A stretch of DNA of 15,499 bases from Sphingomonas bacterium (lineage in GTDB: Bacteria > Pseudomonadota > Alphaproteobacteria > Sphingomonadales > Sphingomonadaceae): assembly GCA_026785645.1 (NCBI GenBank), contig JAJAZM010000001.1, positions 1-15,499 of the forward strand. The letters run 5' to 3'. Both the position numbers and the translations under genes were made by a program. Under the pieces are notes generated by a model. The model was not told the origin of the DNA and did not search any database. It saw only the letters and a program-made list of their open reading frames with translations. Of the stretch, positions 14,935-15,499 are shown in pieces. How positions within the stretch are numbered: position 1 is the stretch's first letter; each line of letters starts with the position of its first letter.

Positions 14935-15456
14935 TCACGCGCCGCAGCGGCTGTAGGTCAGATTGACCGCCGGTTCCTGTGCGGCGGCGGCGTCGGTGCG
15001 GCGTTGGAGCTTGTCGTTGACCATCTTCAGTCGCTCGACTCGCTGCCACGTCTGGCCTTCGCCGGTGAAGCCGTAATTGGCGTCGAAACTGTTGGTGGAT
15101 GCGCCGAGCACCTTGCCGAGCGTGCCGCGCGATTCGTAAAAGGTCAGCTGGGCATCATTGATCGTCAGCAGGCCCTTGGCATCGCCGCGGGTCGAGGTGC
15201 AGTCGGCTCGGTTGAGCCCCCAGCGACCGTGGAATTGCGCGGGGATCTGGGTCGGCAGCGCGGCGGGCGTGGCCTCATTCGTCGCAACCGGCGCGCCGCC
15301 TTCCTCGCTAGGCGGAAGCGTCTCGACCTCGGCATTGGCAGCCTCGGCAGCGTTGATCTCATTGTCGATCGCGATGTCGGTGTCGTTGGCGGGCTGCTGG
15401 CAGGCGGCAAGCGCCAAGGCGAGCAAAGCAGGCAAAGTGAAATTACGCTGTGTCAT
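14935..15456 (-). CDS. Putative lipoprotein of unknown function
   Basis: I do not recognise a named family. The 173-residue protein begins with a lipoprotein signal (MTQRNFTLPALLALALAAC; lipobox Leu-Ala-Ala-Cys, lipidated C19). A flexible Ala/Glu/Pro-rich linker (about 20-70) precedes a compact C-terminal domain (about 72-173) that opens FHGRWGLNRADCTSTRGDAK. Two cysteines there, in RADC and in the terminal SRCGA, could form a disulfide in the periplasm. It would be anchored in the envelope and processed by the Lgt-Lsp-Lnt route. The ATG at 15454-15456 lies 14 bases inside the end of the upstream gene, and the GST gene follows ten bases after its stop. Confidence 0.8.
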   Translation of the reverse strand: MTQRNFTLPALLALALAACQQPANDTDIAIDNEINAAEAANAEVETLPPSEEGGAPVATNEATPAALPTQIPAQFHGRWGLNRADCTSTRGDAKGLLTINDAQLTFYESRGTLGKVLGASTNSFDANYGFTGEGQTWQRVERLKMVNDKLQRRTDAAAAQEPAVNLTYSRCGA

Positions 15457-15499
15457 GCCCGACCAACGCCTCGGCCTCGATTTCGATGCGCCATTCGGG
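15443..15499 (-). CDS. C-terminal end of a probable RidA-family protein (runs off the window)
   Basis: Only 18 codons and a TAA are present: PEWRIEIEAEALVGHDTA. This frame has GC-rich third positions, unlike the alternative that would end in an ATGA overlap, so I take it as coding. The pattern Glu-Ile-Glu-Ala-x-Ala near the C-terminus is that of RidA/YjgF-type proteins (enamine/imine deaminases). The fragment is too short to be certain. It overlaps the lipoprotein start by 14 bases, which implies co-transcription. Confidence 0.5.
   Translation of the reverse strand, partial: PEWRIEIEAEALVGHDTA

Noticed and set aside
1..15499. CRISPR arrays, tRNA/rRNA genes, transposases, toxin-antitoxin or defence modules
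   Set aside because: No regular repeats, RNA gene signatures or such proteins are visible on either strand; genes are packed housekeeping and metabolic types.

Overview
The window reads as ordinary, gene-dense, GC-rich alphaproteobacterial chromosome, most likely from a sphingomonad (Sphingomonadales). The evidence is the gene order around miaB-phoH-ybeY-corC-lnt, a Fur protein without C-terminal CxxC zinc motifs, a MucR/Ros-type regulator, and protein wording typical of that order. The assignment is by recognition only; no search was run. Every gene I can support lies on the minus strand, so transcription runs from high to low coordinates. No RNA gene, CRISPR array, insertion sequence or phage gene is visible. 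No gene-free stretch exceeds about 120 bases; the longest, 6773-6889, is the mucR leader.

Right end, in reading order: the last 18 codons of a probable RidA-family protein; a lipoprotein of unknown function; a beta-class glutathione S-transferase; then a tight operon of isobutyryl-CoA dehydrogenase-like ACAD, class I PHA synthase (phaC), 3-hydroxyisobutyryl-CoA hydrolase, enoyl-CoA hydratase and 3-hydroxyisobutyrate dehydrogenase (mmsB). The four catabolic enzymes make a continuous valine pathway from isobutyryl-CoA to methylmalonate semialdehyde. phaC sits inside it, joined to its neighbours by 1- and 4-base overlaps.

Middle: nfuA (Fe-S carrier), tsaB (tRNA t6A synthesis) and a RimI-like acetyltransferase, then mucR, which ends in a clear intrinsic terminator (6291-6330). 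About 30 bases later fur begins.

Left end: fur, plsC, miaB, phoH, ybeY, corC, a broken PQQ-type sugar (sorbosone) dehydrogenase and the start of lnt. fur to corC is a continuous series of short overlaps and gaps, and ybeY starts at TTG. The cluster combines tRNA modification, ribosome/RNA quality control and envelope lipid synthesis.

The most notable points are the twice-broken sugar dehydrogenase lodged between corC and lnt (an out-of-frame join after the lipoprotein signal and an in-frame TAA in the propeller), the placement of a divergent phaC in a valine operon, and a possible leaderless fur start just past the mucR terminator. I found no convincing sign of a wholly new system.
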